Position numbers and translations under genes: made by a program. Positions 11,062 through 23,296 of a stretch of 64,000 nt of DNA are shown piece after piece (within the stretch, counting starts at the first letter, position 1; each line of letters opens with the position of its first letter). The DNA lies in the NCBI GenBank assembly GCA_963932145.1, contig OZ010616.1, positions 52,720,671-52,784,670 on the forward strand, written 5' to 3'. Below the pieces are notes generated by a model. It saw only the letters and a program-made list of their open reading frames with translations, was not told the DNA's origin and did no database searches. The stretch is from Acanthosepion lycidas. Lineage: Eukaryota; Mollusca; Cephalopoda; Sepiida; Sepiidae.

Positions 11062-11278
11062 TGTTAGGGCCAGAAATAAAGACACAAAAAGAGGAATTGA
11101 GTTAAACAAATATATTAACAGAAACTGTAATAGAAACATATACAAACGAGTGTTACAGCAAGAATGTTCGGTCCGGCTGTCAGAGCTGACTGTTGGAAAC
11201 TTTACTCTCCAAAAGGCAGTACCCGCTGCTATTTATAGCTGGGAGAGTCCATGCGTGCGTGGGTAAATTACCTTAACA
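11062..11278 (-). mobile_element. Solo-LTR-like insert in the LINE endonuclease
   Basis: A 217-bp block bounded by TGTTA...TAACA splits the LINE endonuclease frame, which is recognisable on both sides. On the minus strand it has a TATA box in agctataaatagcagcggg, about 35 nt before an initiator-like acagtcagctctg. The first 130 bp recur at 37754-37885 with the same start (TGTTA.GGTAATTTACCCACGC). TG...CA ends plus an internal core promoter suggest a solo LTR. I could not identify a clean target-site duplication. Confidence 0.5.
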
Positions 11279-11520
11279 GAAATCCAACTCCCCCTTCTCT
11301 TTTCTCACATTTCGGTTTTCTTATCCAGAAGATAATGTATCCTGATTTAACCACCATTAAGTAATCCTAATCAGAGAAGCGAGTTTCCGAGAGTGTTGCA
11401 ATATTAATATTAAGTCGACAGAGTTCCTTTCTCACCAAAGCTGTTATCCGTTCTGGTCTGCCAGAATTTTCAAGATCAAGCAGCGTTCTAACATTCCAAC
11501 ATCCAGTGATATTCAGTGAT

Positions 11521-11934
11521 ATGCGATCGGCAGATCGTACATACATATATATTTACATATATATCTTTTGCAGCATACCGAGTTACCACCCCCCTTAAAA
11601 ATGGTGTCTGTCAACCAGTCATGACGCAGCGTTCGTAATTTCACATATAAAGATGGTAATCTTCAGAAGACCACAACAATTTTGTTCTTCACAAGCATGA
11701 ACACTAAATACTTACTCTATATTTAACAATACCCTGATGATGACATTATGCTATGTCGAAAGTACTCGGAATAAATACAATATGAGCTAAACACAATGTT
11801 TTCCTCTCGTCTTTTAACAACCACACAAAGAAGCTTATTCGCGAATATGAAAGAATCCTATCGAAAATAAGTAAACAGAACGTGTTTAAATTATTTATCG
11901 AAATTTGTCTGAATGAAAAATGCCAAAATTCACG
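11521..11934. other. Spacer, nothing recognised
   Basis: Mixed sequence with short (TA/CA) patches near 11541-11570 and no recognisable gene. Confidence 0.5.
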
Positions 11935-11958
11935 CATATATATATATATATATATATA

Positions 11959-12053
<95 letters not shown>
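11935..12053. repeat. (TA)n-(TG)n microsatellite
   Basis: About 88 bp of TA with one interruption, then about 30 bp of TG. Frames reading Tyr-Ile or Val-Cys here are not genes. Confidence 0.98.
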
Positions 12054-12054
<1 letters not shown>

Positions 12055-12410
12055 TGCCCATAGCAGAGACAAATGTTCTGGGGGCAAAAAATTAGAATTT
12101 AGCCTAAAATTAACAATGGCCTCCCACATGGTTATTGACAAGAGCATTTTACATTTCCATTACTTCTAGATTGGAAGAAATCATCTTTGAAATAATAGAG
12201 AACTGTCTGTGTCACAAATGAAAGAACTTTACATTTGTTTTTGAATGTCCACAGGGAAAATATAGATTCATTAAGGAAGTGAAAATATTTGTTTACTTAG
12301 TTTTTTTTTATTTGCGTCTAAAAAAACTAAAAAAACTACAAGAACATTTGGAGCTATAGTCCCAGTTGTGTGTGTGGAGGGGCAAGGCCTCTCGGCTGCT
12401 ACGGCCCTGA

Positions 12411-12468
<58 letters not shown>
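12411..12468. repeat. (AT)n-(GT)n microsatellite
   Basis: A short AT run followed by about 40 bp of GT. Confidence 0.97.
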
Positions 12469-12470
<2 letters not shown>

Positions 12471-12479
12471 TTATTACTA

Positions 12480-12560
12480 TTACTATTATTACGTTATTTT
12501 TAGTGGGTACTCATGTCTGAGTATAGGCTTCGTTTGTATAATAATTACTCAGTCCCTTCA
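12480..12560 (-). mobile_element. Tail fragment of the tRNA-Leu-like SINE
   Basis: cgttatttttagtgggtactcatgtctgagtat resembles 46430-46475 (gttatttttgatcgatactcatatttgagta), the tail of the SINE family with the tRNA-Leu-like head. An inverse tail piece (tttactcaaatatgagtaa) is found at about 13335-13355, so the two may be the ends of one fold-back insertion. Confidence 0.45.
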
Positions 12561-12570
12561 AATTTTTGTA

Positions 12571-12885
12571 AGCTGAGAAGAAGACGAAAATAAATTCGCC
12601 AGCCTATGTGAAATTGCTTTTGGACCAATGAAAGCCTCGCCTTCACAGAGATTGACACGCTAGCTGAGAAGAATATGGTAATAAATTCCCGAGCCTATGT
12701 GAATCTGTATTTGGACCAGTGAAGACGTCGATTTCACAGAGATTGTTTCTCTAGCCGAGAAAAATATGGTAATAAATTCGCGAGCCTATGTGAAATTGCT
12801 CTTTGATCAATGAAAACCTTGTCGTCACTGAAATTAGACGTTGAGTCAAGAAAAATAGAGTAGCGAGAATATGCAAAATTGTTTT
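12571..12885. repeat. 91-bp tandem repeat, about 3.5 units
   Basis: Units start near 12571, 12662, 12753 and 12842 with agctgagaaga..at(gg)taataaattc and gagcctatgtgaaattgct, ending gtcttcacagagatt. Copies are clearly diverged. The unit is unrelated to either 90-bp array. Confidence 0.85.
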
Positions 12886-13144
12886 TGATATAAAATGAGG
12901 AGAAAAATTAAATTAATAATAGAAGAGTGTCTGAAGTTATGTGAAAGGTTTCGTTTCTGTTCACCTGAAAGGGGCTGCTTGACACAACTTCAAGCATGTA
13001 AATTCGTGAATAAATTCCTTATCTTGCTAAAACCACCCGTGTGTTTCCTCGTCATTATGACCCTCTCTTAATTTTCTTGACCTGGGTAAATCAACTGTTC
13101 ATTATAACCCAGAAATCCCACGTCACTAAACGTTCATTAAACAG

Positions 13145-13345
13145 CATATTTATTTATTTTCGTCGGCTGACCTGAATATTCGAAAAACCTTATAAAAGAA
13201 AAATATATACTCTCCGGCGGAGCATATATTTGCCGGAGAGCATATTTTTTCCCCCATAAATAAGATTTCTCAAATATTCAGGCCGGTAGGTGAAAATAAA
13301 TAAATATACTATTTAATAAATAAACGAAGCGTTTACTCAAATATG
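13145..13345. mobile_element. Inverted pair of SINE tails
   Basis: tatttattttcgtcggctgacctgaatattcg on the left is mirrored by caaatattcaggccggtaggtgaaaataaata on the right. The attcaggccggta block is the one that follows the tRNA-like head in the 43-kb SINE. A smaller hairpin (ctctccggcgg..gccggagag) lies between the arms. No tRNA head remains. Confidence 0.6.
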
Positions 13346-14218
13346 AGTAAGCTGTAAAAACAATGTTTAACTTAAGTAATAAAATACTTTTCATTAACAA
13401 ATACATAAAACCCTCAATTCTTTAGAAATAGATATGTAGGTGTTTATGTATAAATAAAAAGTATATTTATATGTATTTATATGTATGTCTATCGTTTTTG
13501 TATACAGCTAAGATATATACATTGGATCTATTGAAATATTTTTACATAGGTATATTGTGTATTTGGGCAGCAATACTTTTTTTATGACAATTTCTTTGAA
13601 AACGACTGACAAAGTGTGGTAGATTTTTCTTATATAATTTCTCATGTGTTCATATAATTTTTTTCATTTCAGGACATAAATTATATAAAAATTGTCTGAG
13701 TGTTTTCCAAACGCTTTCGGCTATACTTTTAGCCATTATCAAGTATGAATTTTATTTTACTTTTAACTGAATATATGCATTGTTTTATGTATGTATCTAA
13801 AGTTATAGGAATGTTTTATTATCCAAACACAGTCAGGACATTCTGACCGTGTTCATTATTGATATTATTGAGTGTTGACTTTTTTTATATTAATAATTAG
13901 CCTACAGCGGATTTTAGGCTAGCTCTTGCGTGGGGGCTTTTGAGCTTTGGCCTTTTACCTTCAGCGTCCTATGTACGTAAAAGAATTTAGAAATAATAAA
14001 ATTATTTTATCTTTATTCGACACCTTAATTCGACATAATCTTTCTTCGTATATGCAACTGATCTCTGTAGCTTGTTTACATTTATTTTGCGCGCAATTTT
14101 TCTTTTCTTTTAATCACCATTCTTTATGATCCCTTCATATATAAGGTCACTCTAAAAAGACATTAGGAAATCCGAACTTTGTAAAATTTTGAATATGTCA
14201 CAGTACGCGTGATAGAAA
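13346..14218. other. AT-rich spacer, nothing recognised
   Basis: No gene or repeat family seen; short frames only. Confidence 0.5.
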
Positions 14219-14305
14219 AAGAAAAAGAAGAAAAAAAAAAAAGAAAAAAAAAAAGAAAAAAAAAAAGAAAAAGAAAAAAAAAGAGAAAAAAAAAAGAAAA
14301 AAACA
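14219..14305. repeat. A-rich (GAAAA)-type simple repeat
   Basis: Runs of A broken by single G residues. Confidence 0.95.
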
Positions 14306-14914
14306 AGCCAAATGAGCAACGTACGTGTCCCGGTTAAGTTTTAATTACGATTTTAATTAGACGATATCTATTGCAATTGTTACAAAAATCGAAATTAAAG
14401 TTAAACTTTTAATAAAGAATTTTTTAAAAAACCTTTCACTTTGTTCGATATTTAATTTTAACTTTAAATGAGTTATTTATTTAATTTTTAATCGCTTCTA
14501 ACTACAGCAGTTACTACCTGTTACTTCAGGTTGTTTATGATTCGCCGAGATCGAAAAACGGACGGACGGACGGACACACGTACACTGCACTTTATTTATA
14601 TATATGTTTCCATTATTTTTGGCCTTTTTGTACATGTGGATAATGCTATTATATTTGTATTATCAACGAGTATTTTTACGGATAGAGTTTGGTAGGTCTC
14701 CATGTGTATTTAAATGAAACCTAATTCAGCTATGGTCAGAAACAATTTATATATAATTCATGTCCTGACAAGAAAAAAAAAATTATACAAAGATATTGAG
14801 AAATTATATAAAAAACTCAACCACCACACCTTGTCAATCGTTTTCAAAGAAACTTGCATATATCTATATAATAAATGCGAATGTCAATGTGTCACACTTT
14901 TTTAACTTTACTCC

Positions 14915-15155
14915 AACATATACTATTTTGGAATCAGGCCAACTCCGTTAGCAAATTAAAAAAAATCCGGGCCTGATCTTGACCCACAAGCCCAACATAT
15001 ACTATTTTGGAATCAGGCCAACTCCATGAGCAAATTAAAAAAATTCCGGGCCTGATCTAGACCCACAAGCCCAACATATCATACTATTTTGGAATCAGGC
15101 CAACTCCGTGAGCAAATTTAAAAAAAATCCGGGCCTGATCTTGACCCACAACACT
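14915..15155. repeat. 79-bp tandem array of hairpin units, three copies
   Basis: Units start at about 14915, 14994 and 15073 with aacatatactattttggaat. Each contains tcaggcc near the start and ggcctga near the end, so every unit can fold into its own stem. The third copy has 'catac' inserted near its start. Copies are very similar, so the expansion looks recent. Confidence 0.92.
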
Positions 15156-15554
15156 GAAATTTTGGATTCCCAAGTTTTCATTACTGTGATTGTTTTCTGA
15201 TATTTTTTACGTGACTTTTTGCGTCGAATTTTTGTACGGCGACAATTTTTATAAACTGGATATAAATTTGGGAATAATCAAAATTAAATGTGAAATCCAG
15301 CGAAAGTGACCCATGAAATAAAAATAATTGTTTGTACAGAAAATAAAGACCAGCGTACATGAAAAATTAAATTAAGTGGCGGAAGAAGAATTATTCTTGA
15401 ACTTTTAAAAGGTAAGCTTAAATATTAATGCAATACTTGCAGTGATTAATTTTGAGTTCTTCTGTAGTTTATTGTTGCCTATCGCATCTACTCCTCTCTA
15501 CCTATTATGATGAATGCCCAATCAAGTTCTCCGGAAGAGCTAGCTTTTAAGCTA

Positions 15555-15557
<3 letters not shown>

Positions 15558-15620
<63 letters not shown>
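15558..15620. repeat. (TA)n microsatellite
   Basis: Uninterrupted TA of about 60 bp beside agcttttaagct. Confidence 0.97.
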
Positions 15621-15622
<2 letters not shown>

Positions 15623-16456
15623 ACAGTATTTTGAAAAATAGAATTTTTCCAATTTGTCATATATATATATAAATGAAACTCAGTTGTACTCCGTTTTGGT
15701 GGCCATTTCGCACCCTCCCCAGCCCGGGATAATCTACTTCGGGATTGCCAATGCTAAAAAACGTATGTTAAAAAATGAATTTTAACGTTTTTATTTTTAA
15801 TTTGTAAAATAAAAATTAAAAAAGAAGGAAAGAAAGAATTAAAAAAAGAGGAAAGAAGATAAATTGTATTTAAGTTCAAAGAATAACGGGAGATTAAATT
15901 ATAATAGATTAAACAGATAAATTTAATATTGATTCAATCATAAATTAAATTAGTTAAAAGCATAAGAAAATCCTTTAACGAGCGGGAGAAACTTGAATAA
16001 TAAGTAAAGACAACCCAAAATGAAATTGTTAGTCATGAAACAGGGAATATAAACTAAAATAAAATCATCAATATGCGAGATGTAGAAAACCCTTTAAAAA
16101 CAATTTTAATTAAATAAAAAAATAAAATGGGGGTAGAAAATATAGAAAAATAGATTTAAAAATAAACCTTATCAAGTGGATGAGAAATTAATATGAAATT
16201 TATATTACTAATAGATCAAACAGGTACCATCTCGGTTATACATAAGTAAAACAAATTACATAAAAATAAACAGAAAAGAAGGAGAGGTCTCAATTGAGAA
16301 AATTACCAATATTAAAGAAATTTGATGAGATATAGTTAACTATAAAATAAAGGAAAAATAGAAAATACTAAAAAAGAAAAAGAATTACAAGAAGCTCACA
16401 CTCTACAATAACATATATAAAGAAACCAATAGGATGGGATATTACTTATCTAATTA
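15621..16456. other. AT-rich spacer, nothing recognised
   Basis: A-rich sequence with no frame or family recognised. Confidence 0.5.
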
Positions 16457-16558
16457 CAGTGTAACCCGGATATAAGAGAATTGTCGGGACAGGAGAAGAC
16501 GTCTCTTATATCCGGGTTTCTCTTATATCCGGGTTTCTCTTATATCGGGCTTACACTG
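16457..16558. mobile_element. 102-bp Tigger/pogo-like MITE, intact ends
   Basis: Starts CAGTGTAACCCGGATATAAGAGA and ends with the inverse (tatatcgggcttacactg), flanked by TA on both sides (16455-16456 and 16559-16560), the target duplication of Tc1-mariner-type elements. The interior repeats cccggatataagaga in inverted form, so nearly the whole element folds into a hairpin. There is no coding capacity. A longer relative lies at 3022-3190. Confidence 0.85.
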
Positions 16559-16560
16559 TA

Positions 16561-18475
16561 TTTCAATTCTTCTTTTATCTCATTATTAATTTTAATATTC
16601 ACGTTTTTCTTCTTTATTTACTAAAAATGCCTAATTTTTTATTATAATATTAAATTCCGTTTTGTAATATTGAAATTAAATATAATCCTTAATAAAATAT
16701 CAGAATTATTAATACAAATATGATATAAATATAAAATATAGATATGAATTTAAAATTTAAATATTTTTAATATAATATAAATATATAATATATTAATATT
16801 TATTATAATAATTAATATAAATTATTATTAATATAAATTAATAATCAATTTTTTTACTAAATAATTAAATATATAATATATAAATAGATTAATATTGATT
16901 TAATAAGTAAATGAATTTTACTAAATATAAATTAATAAGTATATATAATAGCATTTGAGTAAATAAATAAGTAATAAGTAATTAAATTAACATTATTCTT
17001 AATAAGTAAATAAATTTTTCTTACTAATAAATTTTCCTTAATAATAAGTTAATATAAATATAAAATAATTTAATATGAGTTATTAGCATATAAATTATTA
17101 TTATTAATAAAAAAAACTTCTGTAATATTAAAATTATATAATGGTATTAATTAAAACTTTTTTTCTTAACTTTTTTCCTATTTGAACAAGAGTTAATATT
17201 TTAAATATAGGTCATTGTTAATTTTCAACCGTTTTTAACTTCTCTCTAGACTTGTATATGTTGTGACTTCAATTCCCCCGCCCCGCTCTCACTGCCTTAG
17301 TGTCTTATTTCGTTTTCTCTCTCTCTATTAAATACCATTTCCCTTATTTGTTGTTTGTTCCTCTTCTTTCGGCTCTTTTTTCTTTCCTACCTTTTTTAAT
17401 TTTTATTTTTCAAATTAAAAAAAAAGTTTAAATCTATTTTTTAACAAATATTTTAGCATTGACAAGGCCCAGGTAGATTATCTTCAGACAAAGAACTGGA
17501 CCAAATAACATATACCATATCATTTGAAGATTTTTAATGGCAACAATTAAAATGGATAGCACATGTATCTAGTTGGTTGGTTGCTTTGTTTTAAGGCACA
17601 TCAAAACCACAGTGGGTCATTTAATGCCAACAATTTTTTTTTAAATAGATTCATAGCGATAGTTTGGTAAAAAAAGGTGTGTATATATACATATATATTT
17701 GAACCATTTTTCAATTCCTCATATTTTTGAGTACAATCCAACTTCTTAAGAATGTAAACCTGTTTGTATTACTGGAATTTTTTTTAAGTACTGCTGATAA
17801 TAATTTTCCTTCAAAAATTATAGCTAGTAATAATATTTTATTACAAAGTATTTCTGGTATTAAAACCTAATTTTATACAAGTTTGGGCGTTAACTCATGG
17901 TTTTGTTGTAGTGGGGTTTTATCTGGACCCCACAATTTTCAGCTATTTAAAAGTATAGTGGTAGAGGCTTAACCCCCAGATCCCCACTCCAGAACGACCC
18001 TAAAATCAATTATCAATCAACTTTTATTTCATAGTTACTGGATTTTCCCTCCTTGTCAAAATTACCGAATTTTCCGTTACTGAATTTTCCTAAATTCGTC
18101 TAGAGTGGCTAAGTAAATCATGTTGCAGAGTTCTGTGAGCCAGACCATGGCTTATAATTACAACTAACCTAATGATTTCTAGAAAAGAGCGCTTAAGCTA
18201 GCGTCATCGGCTTTTGCATACCCAATTTTCACTTCTCAACGGTGCCGCGTGCAGAATCGTCCCCACCATAGCCAATTCTGTAACAGATCTACTACAAGCT
18301 TCATGATAATACCTGAAAACCATGCCACGAGTTTTGTCTAAGTCTTTTGAGTAGAAACCGTCGACAAATACAAGTTCTCAGACAGTGGGAAGATAGAAGT
18401 TCTTTAGCCTTAGTTGGCAATCTATCAATCAATTTTTAAAAAGCCAAGACGAAAAACCTCACAATGATTGAAATT
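16561..18475. other. Extremely AT-rich stretch, no gene recognised
   Basis: 16600-17160 is almost pure A/T (aat/tta words). A CT-rich patch lies at about 17270-17400. The rest has no recognisable gene, RNA or transposon. Confidence 0.55.
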
Positions 18476-18479
18476 CTTT

Positions 18480-19140
18480 AAAAAAAAAGAAATATAGAAA
18501 AAAAAAAATTCTTAAAAAGATATATTTCTTTTAAAAAATTATTTAAAAAAAGTAAATGTTATATTTCTTTAAAAAAAATTTTAAAAATGAAAGTAATATC
18601 ACATTTCTTTAAAAAACTCTTAAAAAAAAGAAATGTTATATTTCTTCAAAAAAATTTTAAAAATGAAAGCAATATCACATTTCTTTAAAAAAAACTCTTA
18701 AAAAAAAAAGAAATGTTATATTTCTTTAAAAAAATTTTTAAAAATGAAAGCAATATCACATTTCTTTAAAAAAAACTCTTAAAAAAAAGAAATGTTATAT
18801 TTCTTTAAAAAAAAAGTTTAAAAATGAAAGTAATATCACATTTCTTTAAAAAAACTCTTAAAAGAAAGAAATGTTATATTTCTTTAAAAAAAGTTTAAAA
18901 ATGAAAGTAATATCACATTTCTTTAAAAAAAAACTCTTAAAAAAAAAGAAATGTTATATTTCTTTAAAAAATTTTAAAAATGAAAGTAATATCACATTTC
19001 TTAAAAAACATTTGAAAAAAAGAAATGTTATATTTCTTTTAAAAAATGATTGAAAAAACGAAATGTCACTTTTATTTAAGAAAATTCTTAAATTCTTAAA
19101 AAAAAGGAATGTCATTATTTCTTTAAAAAAAAAGAATTGC
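18480..19140. repeat. A-rich tandem array, about 78-bp period
   Basis: atgttatatttcttt recurs at about 18556, 18633, 18713, 18792, 18871, 18951 and 19025, each followed by ttaaaaatgaaag.aatatcacatttcttt. Unit length varies from 74 to 80 because of changes in A-run length. The 60-codon frame inside is a by-product. Confidence 0.93.
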
Positions 19141-19229
19141 CACTTGCATTCGGATTAAATTCCAAACAAAGATAAAGCCCGCTTACTTTCCAAACTAATT
19201 TAGTTTTGATCAAAATTAATAAAGTGTGA

Positions 19230-19808
19230 AAATGAAAGCAAAAGAATCACTACCACCAGTTTTAAAATATTTGCCAAAAATCAAGGATTTATTTGATTCA
19301 AATGGAATTTTCAGTACTTAATAATAAATGAATTGTATAATCTATAACACAGAAGATGTCTGTGTGCGTGTGTGCGTCTGTCTGTGTGTCTGTCTATGTG
19401 TGTGTCTCTGTGTGTGTGTATGCTATTTACATACGTCCATGAAATTATATGCACATGTTGCAAATTTACTAAGATAGGTCTAGACCAACTTTTCAATCTC
19501 CAGACGGCCCCTCGGGTTTGGCCAAAAAATTCGATAAAACTAAAGATGGGTACGACTTGTTGCAAAAACCAACGCAAAGTTACACGCGAATAAATTTTTT
19601 ACTGGATAAGCTGATGTTCTTTGCATTTAATGCAAACATCAGTTCATTTTACGTGGTTTATTCAGAGCGCTTACTAGTTTTACTGCGACATTGGTTTCAC
19701 ACAAAAAATTGCAAAAAACTGTAAAAAAAAATCGTGTTTTTCGTTCTACTTAAAATAAAAAACTTGAATAACTTCCTCATTTTTGATCCGATTTTCTTCA
19801 AGCATGTC

Positions 19809-19842
<34 letters not shown>

Positions 19843-21060
19843 AAGAAATAAGATAGTGTGGTTTTAGTCCTGCTCGCTTCTCCGTGTATAACGAAAAACG
19901 ACAAAAAATTGTTCAAAAGGACCGTCTTTCGGCGATAACTCCTTGGGTTTTCAGCCGATGCTTTCCAAATTTGCCATGTAAATTACATATGACACACAAA
20001 TTGTCTTGAGTAAATGTTTGGCTTAGATCATTTCAGTTAAGTGAACGAAATCTGCAACAAACCAGGTTCAAAATCGGCTTTTACTATTTAGCCAATAGTT
20101 TCTTCATATAATTCCATCCTAAATCGGCATTCGAACCTTTGATGCAATGAATATTTGAAAAGGATTATTGAAGCGTTAAAAGGGAAAAATTAATGAAGAA
20201 CCTCTTATTAACCCCAGCTTTACAGTAAACGTGCGAAGGAGGAGGGGGCGTTCATGCGTTTGCACTTGCAGCTGAAGCAGGCTCTGACGCTTCATCCTTG
20301 TTTTTGTTTGATTATTAGATTTGTGAACAATTCAATACTATTTGAAAACTATAACGGCCATAGGAAATTTACTGAATATCTAAAACATTGAAATAATGTA
20401 ACCCCGAGTAACGGATGATGCATGTAAACGAGGACGCAGGCAGACATTTCTAGACAGGCGCTGAGAGTATACAGCGGCGGGAGATTATACAAGTGAAGCC
20501 ATGTACACCGGGCAACGCTGGGTACCTCAGCTACTTTTATTATAAAACCTTGTGGAAATATATTTTTGTGGGTGGCACGCCTGTGTTTCACCTCCCTTTT
20601 GGGGGTGGGGATGTTTGTTATTTTTTTATAAGAAAAATCTCTGAAGATGTTATTTCAGTTAAAAAAAAAATATATGCAAGTGTGTGAACATATGGAAAAT
20701 TCGTACCAAATCTTATCAAAACTAATTTAAAAAAGAAATAACTCAAAAAATAAATATTTCTGACATTCTTTATAAAACTCGTTATTTTCTTTCCGATTGG
20801 ACAGAAAAATATATATATATATATATATATTAATATTTATTTTTACAAAATTGCTATTAATTTCTTAGTGATTTTGATCTTTATCTCGTTGCTATTCGTA
20901 AGATTTTTTTTATTTGAAGAATGGAAAAATCTAAAGTTTAATGTCATTTTCGAGTCTGAACCTTTTTTTAAAAGAATTGTTTTTAATTTTAAAAACGGTT
21001 AGATTATTTTGGTATGGATGTTCAAAAAGGAAATAATTCTGAATTACCGCATTTGACTAC
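19230..21060 (+). repeat. Dispersed repeat, interrupted copy
   Basis: Segments match 62905-63540 in the same order: atatttgccaaaaatca..gga followed by attttcagtactta; ttgtggaaatat; gaagatgttatttcagt versus gaaaatgttattcagt; gtttaatgtcattttcgagt.tgaacctttt. Between about 19340 and 20520 this copy holds roughly 1.2 kb absent from the other, including a (TG)n patch near 19357-19420, an A run at 19809-19839 and no recognisable gene. The family is unknown. Confidence 0.6.
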
Positions 21061-21775
21061 TATTCATTATCGAAAGAGTAATATGACATGATAATTCAAT
21101 AAATCTTAAATTCAGAGTAATTAAAAACACACATTAAGTGCAATTAGGTATTTTACGACAACAGACAGATACGAAAATAATAAAAAAAAAACAAAAAAAA
21201 AAACAAAAGCAGTGTATTAAGCCCAATAGGATCAATGTAGTATAATAAATAAAATTTTAAAATTATTAATTCTACTACGTTTCATAAAATCGTACAGAAT
21301 AAAAAATTATATTCTTAAACTATTGGTTATATAAGAAGATTAAAAATATAATTTATTTAAAAAAAATAAATACCAATATCTTGATTATTGCACAGCTGGT
21401 GTTCCATATTTCTTTAATTTTTATTTTTTACGCGTTTTTTAAATAAGGGGTATGATTACACATTTAAAATTTTTTAACCTATGACACTACAGACTACTGT
21501 GCATAGATAAACGTTATTTTCATTAAGTTTTAAGCAAAATGTAAACATTACTTTTATAATATCCAGTTAATTAATCCTTAAATTTATTAAATGACTTTGA
21601 AACATGTATCTAGGATAAATATTGAATTTTTAAGATATTTTAAATTTGTTGTTTATATTTTTTGCCTAAAATGGCGGTTCGATATGTGACGAGGAAACGC
21701 GCGAATGTTTGAAAATACCTAAAAATATTTACATACAGAAATTAATTTTTCTTTTAATTCGGATTAACTTAATGG
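21061..21775. other. AT-rich spacer, nothing recognised
   Basis: No gene or family seen. Confidence 0.5.
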
Positions 21776-21969
21776 AATCCTCCATATTTGCTACTTACCC
21801 CTGCGGAAAAATGCACTCTTCCCCCAAATAAACTTTAACCAATTATCACTTCACTTTTTCAAACTTAATTTCTCATTCGTTAAAAGGACACCAAAAATGT
21901 AGCAAGTTGCGACAAATCTGTTTTCCCGCTCACCTATCTGGAGCCGATTTGAAACCCAAAAAATCAATA

Positions 21970-22000
21970 AATAGGATTGCTTCACTTGATTCAGACAGTC
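21970..22000 (+). promoter_or_regulatory. TATA plus initiator-like core in the long repeat
   Basis: caataaataggattgc precedes ttcagacagtcggg at roughly the spacing expected between a TATA box and an initiator. The equivalent positions of copy 2 (about 25170-25210) read aataaaaagg and ccagtcagtcaa, so the arrangement is conserved between diverged copies. Confidence 0.35.
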
Positions 22001-22009
22001 GGGAAGAAG

Positions 22010-22262
22010 TGAGTCAGTCGTTCAAGTCGATCTCGGTCGACCGGCTGATCGGTTGAACTCTCTGCCTTCGGGCGGGGAGGAACCCGAAGGAGGCTACGCC
22101 GAAGGGCGGATTCTCTTTAGGGAAGGTAAACCGACCCTGAACCCGTTTATACGGGTTCGATGGACATATTTTTGACGGGGCCCACGGGCTCGGAAATCCC
22201 ACGTTAATCCGGCTTTGTGCCACATGATGCCCACGTGGGTGGGGGTGACTAAATATAGTCAG
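22010..22262. mobile_element. GC-rich insertion in the long repeat
   Basis: Present only in copy 1. It contains a strong hairpin (cttcggg..cccgaag at about 22065-22090) and the hairpin-flanked core ccggctttgtgccacat also seen at 505-615. I take it as a separate small insertion of unknown family. Confidence 0.45.
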
Positions 22263-23270
22263 GAACTGAGTCTTTGAGAGATGCCAACAAACTCCACGCG
22301 CGCCAGCACACTGACTCAACAACCGCCAATCTCTCTCAGCAACTCAACACAACCCAAAAAGTCTTGCCGCGCGAATTTGCCCAACTTACAATTTACTAGA
22401 AAAAGCAACATTATCACTACCGAAGTAGTAATTGTATATTTAATAAACTTACATCATATCAGTCAAAGGCACACAACTCCTTATGACTTTAAACAATATT
22501 TACAATTGTCGCACACATACACACTAATATTTGAACCCACACAAATGACATTTTACCTTGCAAAAATCAAACTGTTTTAATTTCATAGACAAACCTTAAC
22601 TACAATCTTTCATGCACTAAATCACTGCATGGTCATTTCTTACAATTTTATCTCGCGTATCACATTGAACAAGCAATCTTAAATTCACTTTGTGTATATC
22701 AAACGTATATAAATGCATGTTATTTGTTGAAATCTATAACTACGTTGTTTCTCCTTGATTTCTTCCAAGTGAATTGCCTTCAAATGTTTGTTTATTTTAT
22801 TTGTTGTGGATGAATGTTTAACGAACACGTACATTTTTAAGCCTTCACATGATCTCACCTTCTGATACATCCAAATTAGCACAAATTCCGCAACAAACTA
22901 AAATCTTTCAAATAAAACTGAAAGTTATGCTCAAAGAATGCATTTTGATTTAAATTATTTAATATACATTTTTTTCTTTTTTTGTTGTTTTGTTTTAATC
23001 GGTACAATTTATTTATAACAGCATGTGATTTCAACATAATGCAATTAAATCGAGTCCAACCTATATATATATATACAAGTATAGGATTGTTGTATACGGA
23101 ATACATTCCAATAACCAACAAATACTATTCTTTAAAAAAGTGCTCAATACAGAGTAATTATTTATTCAAAAATTGTGACATAATTATAAGCATATTATAA
23201 AATCATTACAAAAATAACCATTTTGTTTCAACACTTCTGGTGTCTTATTGCGTGATGGTGTTGAATGTAG

Positions 23271-23296
23271 AATAAAGGGTTTTAAAACCCTTTATT
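23271..23296. repeat. Perfect 26-bp palindrome
   Basis: aataaagggtttt is followed directly by its exact inverse. It could act as a binding site or simply be a fold-back remnant. Confidence 0.9.

Larger units (their letters stand above)
7895..11520 (-). mobile_element. Degenerate LINE with endonuclease, RT and zinc fingers
   Basis: Minus-strand order: an endonuclease start (NVRTLLD.E..GRPERITALV and LSETRFSD, near 11510-11370), more endonuclease (FAISSSLADRIDFPSSINDY, then LIFLGDLNAQVG at about 10850), a linker (KKHKDWFDKNDD..., 10616-10161), RT (9998-9204), a post-RT part (FVYLGSTLSCDG, QMRWAGHV), and C-terminal zinc-finger pieces (CETCGRTLLSNTG at about 8270; CMICREVYESTSGLKRHRVVH near 8080-8020, a clean CX2CX12HX3H). 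This order fits a LINE class common in fish and invertebrates. Stops and frameshifts are frequent. An LTR-like insert (11062-11278) and a SINE tail (8172-8240) interrupt it. The clade is not assigned. Confidence 0.85.
21776..22905 (+). repeat. LTR-like long repeat, copy 1
   Basis: Matches 25000-25850 in order and orientation: tccatattt..tact..cc, tgcactcttcc, the ttttcccgctca/ttttcgcgcccagttca region, a TATA-like caataaatagg, ccacgcgcg, aacttacaattt.cta, ataaatgcatgtt.ttt.ttgaaatct, and ccttctgata.ca near the end. Relative to copy 2 it carries an extra GC-rich block (22010-22262). The core promoter and the length suggest an LTR, but ends, target duplications and an internal coding region are not seen. 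Confidence 0.5.

Noticed and set aside
18871..19053. 60-codon Lys-rich frame
   Set aside because: It is one stretch of the A-rich 78-bp tandem array.
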